A stretch of DNA of 8,536 nucleotides from JAZRZI01 sp045601325 (GTDB lineage Bacteria; Bacillota_I; Bacilli_A; RFN20; CAG-826), in NCBI GenBank assembly GCA_045601325.1, contig JAZRZI010000013.1:1-8536 (forward strand), read 5' to 3'. The notes under the pieces were generated by a model. The model searched no databases and was not told where the DNA came from. It saw only the letters and a list, made by a program, of their open reading frames with translations. Of the stretch, positions 6,327 to 8,536 are shown one piece after another (positions within the stretch are counted from its first letter, which is position 1; each line of letters starts with the position of its first letter). The translations under genes were made by a program, and so were the position numbers.

Positions 6327-6743
6327 TTATTTCATTAAACAGTTTTTAAGGTACACGAATACATCTTTTCTTTTAATAATGCCAATGTATTTTCCTCTAT
6401 CATCCACGATAGGCACAAAGTTTTGTGACAAGCTAAGCGCATATATTTCATCAAAAACAGTATCTATTTTCATAGAATTATATGGCCTATATCTTTCAAT
6501 ATCCGCTATTTTGGATTTTTCCATAAATTCATCAGACACATTTTTATGTTCGGTTAAAAATCTAAGAATATCGCCTTCAGATATTGTAGAAATGAACACT
6601 CCATCTCTATCAATAACCGGCACAACTGAAAACTTATGAGCAGAAAACTTTTCCACTGCTTGTCTAACTGTGGAAGTATTTAAAAGATAGAAAGTGGAAT
6701 CTTTTAGTGTTAAAAGATCAAAAACATTAAAATCATTTTTCAT
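6327..6743 (-). CDS. Stand-alone CBS-domain pair protein
   Basis: 138 residues made almost wholly of two CBS domains, about 14-65 and 80-133. Each shows the family pattern: VPVIDRDG (41-48) with SEGDILRFL (55-63), and VPIVDDRG (110-117) with RKDVFVYL (125-132). CBS pairs bind adenine nucleotides in the cleft between the domains. Firmicute stand-alone pairs such as DarB/CbpB bind cyclic di-AMP and control other proteins, but the ligand here is only a guess. The frame stays open upstream to a TTG at 6809, yet that lies in the preceding gene's terminator and before the promoter, so ATG 6743 is the supported start. No Shine-Dalgarno is present, and the -10 element at 6755-6750 places transcription start at the ATG itself, implying a leaderless message. 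The gene is flanked by terminators and so is monocistronic. Confidence 0.9.
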   Translation of the reverse strand: MKNDFNVFDLLTLKDSTFYLLNTSTVRQAVEKFSAHKFSVVPVIDRDGVFISTISEGDILRFLTEHKNVSDEFMEKSKIADIERYRPYNSMKIDTVFDEIYALSLSQNFVPIVDDRGKYIGIIKRKDVFVYLKNCLMK

Positions 6744-6749
6744 ATTTAC

Positions 6750-6779
6750 ATCATAGAATAGTATTTTTAAAAAATACAA
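6750..6779 (-). promoter_or_regulatory. Promoter of the CBS gene, predicted leaderless start
   Basis: On the minus strand: -35 TTGTAT (6779-6774), 18 bases, -10 TATGAT (6755-6750). Six bases separate the -10 from the A of the ATG at 6743, the usual distance to +1. The -35 begins one base after the T-tract of the upstream terminator. The -35 hexamer and spacer length match the tRNA promoter in this window. Confidence 0.6.
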
Positions 6780-6780
6780 G

Positions 6781-6806
6781 AAAAAAAGCACCGATACAAT
6801 CGATGC
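6781..6806 (-). terminator. Rho-independent terminator of the secreted-protein gene
   Basis: On the minus strand GCATCGAT (6806-6799) pairs with ATCGGTGC (6795-6788), one G-U pair, loop TGT, followed by seven T (6787-6781). It lies 38 bases past the stop codon of the secreted-protein gene and upstream of the CBS promoter. Confidence 0.88.
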
Positions 6807-6844
6807 CAATTTTTCAAATGTCTTTGATTAAGAAAGACAACTAA

Positions 6845-8221
6845 TTATTCGTTGATAACAGAGACAATTTCAACATAGCCACTTGAATATGACCATCTAT
6901 TGGAGATATAGAGGAATTCAATAGCCGATTCGTTCTGAGCTGGTGTACTGCTAGAGCTATTACCTGCAATTGATAAGTCAATTGTTGTACGAATGTAACC
7001 ATCACGTAAGATTTCTGTAGAAATAATGCCCGCAGGATTACCCTCATAATTTCCATTAGCGTAGACACGCCAATAGCCATAATAATCAGACCAGTTACCA
7101 ATCATGAAACGGACGCTTGTGTTTTCGCCTTCAACACCTCCAGTGAATTTGAAATCTACAACAACTTTACTTGTGTATGTACCACCACTGAATTCATATG
7201 TATATCCACTTGGTGTAAATGCATTACCGCGAGTAGAAACAAATGGACAATCAGCTTCTGCTTCAGCATAACCACTAGCGGTTGTCCAAACACCTCTAAT
7301 GTAAATTGCGTTAACATCTGCAGGTGCCTTATCTAAGTTCCATGCACTGGCGGTTCTATTCAATTCGCTCAATTTAAATGTAAATCTCGTATATCCATCA
7401 GGCAATGTTGTAGCAGTAATGCCCTTATAAGAATCCATTCCTGTAATTTTCAAGTTGTAATAACCAAAATACTCGTTCCAAGAACTCTTATTAAACAACA
7501 TAACAGATGTGACTAATGTAGGATCATCAGGCTTGAGGTCCAAACTAACAACACCATCACTAACACTATAAGTTTTGCTTAATGAAATAGTTCTATCTGT
7601 GCCAGCGGTATATGTAGGCGCTTCTTCTTTAAGAGTAGCGTCACAAGCATAGGTAATTTCCATAAAACGTGTTGAGGTAGCGCTTGGGTGTGATAGATGA
7701 ACGATTTCGTATTTGAAATATTGAATGTTAAGTCCTCTAGCATCAAAATTAATTTCTTTTCTAACACCATCGCTAACAAAACAGTCAATGGAATATTCAT
7801 AGTTTGTTGTAGAACCATAGTAGACACGAACATCGTAATCCCAGTTACCAGTGAATGCTATTTTTTGCAAGCCAGAAAGTGGAGTTACATTACAAATGTA
7901 TCCTCCTTCTTTAACATCGCACCACTTTTGGTTAGTAGTTTCACCTTCAAGATGTGAAATTGTATCAGCACCAGAAGTAGCAAATGTAATAGGATTTCCT
8001 TCTCTTGAATTTCTAACAAATTGGCCAGCAGCAGCTTCCTCTGCTGTTAATCTATTAGCGCCAGCGTTATTTTGATTTCCTTCTAACATAATAACGTATG
8101 GATTATCTGCAGCTTTAGAAAACATTCCGTTTCTAGTTTTTGCAAACGTTCCACACATCAAAACACCAAGTAGCAATGCGCTATAGGAAACACAAATGAT
8201 TCTTTTTGTTTTTTTTGTCAT
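6845..8221 (-). CDS. Secreted all-beta protein with duplicated C-terminal module, function unknown
   Basis: 458 residues. The N-terminus is a Sec signal peptide: basic TKKTKR, hydrophobic core about 8-22, and likely cleavage after TFA (25-27). C23 is preceded by Met, not a lipobox residue, so a lipoprotein is unlikely. After a low-complexity linker, residues about 77-195 form a beta-rich region with four cysteines (101, 110, 147, 193) ending FMEITYACD. Residues 224-325 and 352-457 are two diverged copies of one module rich in Tyr and Trp, resembling in composition carbohydrate-binding beta-sandwiches. There is no catalytic motif, sortase LPXTG signal or C-terminal membrane anchor, so it is released or held non-covalently. 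AGGGAG (8235-8230) lies eight bases before the ATG. It has its own promoter and terminator. I do not recognise the family; binding to glycans or the cell surface is inference. Confidence 0.85.
   Translation of the reverse strand: MTKKTKRIICVSYSALLLGVLMCGTFAKTRNGMFSKAADNPYVIMLEGNQNNAGANRLTAEEAAAGQFVRNSREGNPITFATSGADTISHLEGETTNQKWCDVKEGGYICNVTPLSGLQKIAFTGNWDYDVRVYYGSTTNYEYSIDCFVSDGVRKEINFDARGLNIQYFKYEIVHLSHPSATSTRFMEITYACDATLKEEAPTYTAGTDRTISLSKTYSVSDGVVSLDLKPDDPTLVTSVMLFNKSSWNEYFGYYNLKITGMDSYKGITATTLPDGYTRFTFKLSELNRTASAWNLDKAPADVNAIYIRGVWTTASGYAEAEADCPFVSTRGNAFTPSGYTYEFSGGTYTSKVVVDFKFTGGVEGENTSVRFMIGNWSDYYGYWRVYANGNYEGNPAGIISTEILRDGYIRTTIDLSIAGNSSSSTPAQNESAIEFLYISNRWSYSSGYVEIVSVINE
6851..7552 (-). 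repeat. Internal duplication in the secreted protein (two modules of about 105 residues)
   Basis: Copy 1 (7552-7247, residues 224-325) and copy 2 (7168-6851, residues 352-457) share order and spacing of motifs. SSWNEYFGYYNLKI aligns with GNWSDYYGYWRVYA. LPDGYTRFTFKLS aligns with LRDGYIRTTIDLS. IYIRGVWTTASGYAEAE aligns with LYISNRWSYSSGYVEIV. Aligned Trp and Tyr residues are kept while the rest has diverged, so the duplication is old. A 26-residue linker with TPSGYTYEFSGG joins the copies. Confidence 0.85.
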
Positions 8222-8267
8222 AAATAAAACTCCCTTTATTTATTGTTGTAAACCTTTAATTTACTTA

Positions 8268-8296
8268 ATTATATTAAAAATTATGGTTCTTTTCAA
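8268..8296 (-). promoter_or_regulatory. Promoter of the secreted-protein gene
   Basis: On the minus strand: -35 TTGAAA (8296-8291), 17 bases, -10 TATAAT (8273-8268), close to the vegetative sigma consensus with ideal spacing. The start near 8261 gives a 5' leader of about 40 bases that contains the AGGGAG ribosome site. Confidence 0.75.
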
Positions 8297-8405
8297 TTAT
8301 TTTTTAACTGGGTTTAAAAAGTATAAAACCTTAAAAATGTATGTGATTTGTTTTTTTAAATCGTTGTGTATGGATAACAAATTCATTCCTAGTGCAAATA
8401 AATAT
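8297..8405. other. AT-rich intergenic stretch with no feature seen
   Basis: Together with the promoter to its left and the hairpins to its right, this makes a 315-base region (8222-8536) without a supportable protein gene. This part is AT-rich and contains only a weak GGTTT/AAACC hairpin near 8311-8330. Frames crossing it have no ribosome site and no recognisable protein. Confidence 0.6.
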
Positions 8406-8429
8406 CCACCGGACAATCCGGTGGTTTTT
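8406..8429 (+). terminator. Strong hairpin with T-run, probable terminator
   Basis: CCACCGGA (8406-8413) pairs perfectly with TCCGGTGG (8417-8424) around loop CAA and is followed by five T, which makes a rightward Rho-independent terminator. No rightward gene ends nearby. Read leftward the same hairpin is followed by ATATTTATTTG, a weaker tail, and could instead close whatever transcript comes from the GC-rich region on its right. Direction is therefore uncertain. Confidence 0.6.
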
Positions 8430-8536
8430 CATAGTCGGGCAGAAATTAGCCCTCTATTACCAGCCGCCTGCATCACAGGCGAATGCGGTCCACCGCTTGC
8501 AAGTTTTACTTGCTACCCGTAAACGGGTCCTCGTCG
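8430..8536. other. GC-rich cluster of consecutive short hairpins, partial structured RNA or repeat
   Basis: Five hairpins stand almost side by side: ATAG-GGGC/GCCC-CTAT (8431-8457), CGCCTG/CAGGCG (8465-8481), GCGG/CCGC (8485-8496), GCAAGT/ACTTGC (8499-8513) and ACCCG/CGGGT (8515-8528). The stretch is much richer in GC than the rest of the window and is cut by the window edge. It matches none of the RNase P, tmRNA, SRP RNA, 6S RNA or rRNA landmarks I know. Leftward one frame stays open from the edge to a TAA near 8460 (25 codons, ending in AGGW), so a GC-rich coding end is a possible but weaker reading. Confidence 0.4.

Noticed and set aside
6744..6809. Upstream extension of the CBS gene by 22 codons to a TTG at 6809.
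   Set aside because: The extension would begin inside the previous gene's terminator, before the predicted promoter, has no ribosome site, and adds a hydrophobic stretch not found in CBS-pair proteins.
8138..8160. Lipoprotein signal at C23 of the secreted protein.
   Set aside because: The residues before the cysteine are Val-Leu-Met; Met at -1 does not fit the lipobox, while a TFA cleavage site follows shortly after.
8196..8522. Rightward open frame of about 108 codons across the promoter and hairpins at the right end.
   Set aside because: It starts inside the signal-peptide region of the secreted-protein gene on the other strand, runs through its promoter and a terminator hairpin, and shows no protein features.
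8430..8536. RNase P RNA, tmRNA, SRP RNA or rRNA fragment at the right edge.
   Set aside because: None of the conserved landmarks of these RNAs (for example a tRNA-like T-arm and CCA end for tmRNA) can be found on either strand.

Overview
The window is AT-rich DNA from a low-GC bacterium of the Bacillota/Mycoplasmatota type (an uncultured Bacilli or Mollicutes-like lineage is the best guess). The support is a tRNA-Leu whose anticodon arm reads like the Bacillus one, strong AGGAGG-type ribosome sites, several Rho-independent terminators, and HIT, YhaM-like and RecX proteins of Firmicute style. TGA is used as a stop (end of recX and of the UPF0104 gene) and tryptophan is TGG, so the standard bacterial code applies, not the Mycoplasma code. 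I cannot name the species.

Layout, left to right. (1) 1-292 is a divergent intergenic region. It carries the ribosome-binding site of a leftward gene whose start codon is just outside the window, preceded by a leader with competing hairpins and a terminator-like stem: a predicted transcription attenuator or riboswitch. (2) 293-703 is a rightward HIT-family gene. It converges on the long leftward operon and shares a bidirectional terminator with it. (3) 5262-746 is a leftward operon that appears to begin with a promoter and tRNA-Leu(UAG), followed by a UPF0104/flippase-like membrane protein, a GT4 glycosyltransferase resembling diacylglycerol glucosyltransferases, RecX, and a YhaM-like HD-domain exoribonuclease. 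The four protein genes overlap one another by 4, 23 and 26 nt. (4) 6229-5324 is a leftward AraC-family regulator with a GyrI-like effector domain and its own terminator. (5) 6743-6327 is a stand-alone CBS-pair protein, apparently made from a leaderless transcript, with terminators on both sides. (6) 8221-6845 is a secreted all-beta protein with a duplicated C-terminal module and a near-consensus promoter. (7) 8406-8536 is a strong hairpin followed by a GC-rich run of short hairpins that I could not identify.

How the parts fit: the UPF0104 membrane protein and the GT4 enzyme probably act together in membrane glycolipid synthesis or translocation. RecX (RecA control) and YhaM (3'-5' RNA decay) are housekeeping genes carried on the same message and coupled by overlaps. 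The CBS protein, AraC regulator and secreted protein each look like separate transcription units. The most unusual items are the attenuator-like leader at the left, the tRNA-headed operon whose first protein gene lacks a Shine-Dalgarno site, the leaderless CBS gene, the unrecognised duplicated domain in the secreted protein, and the hairpin cluster at the right edge.
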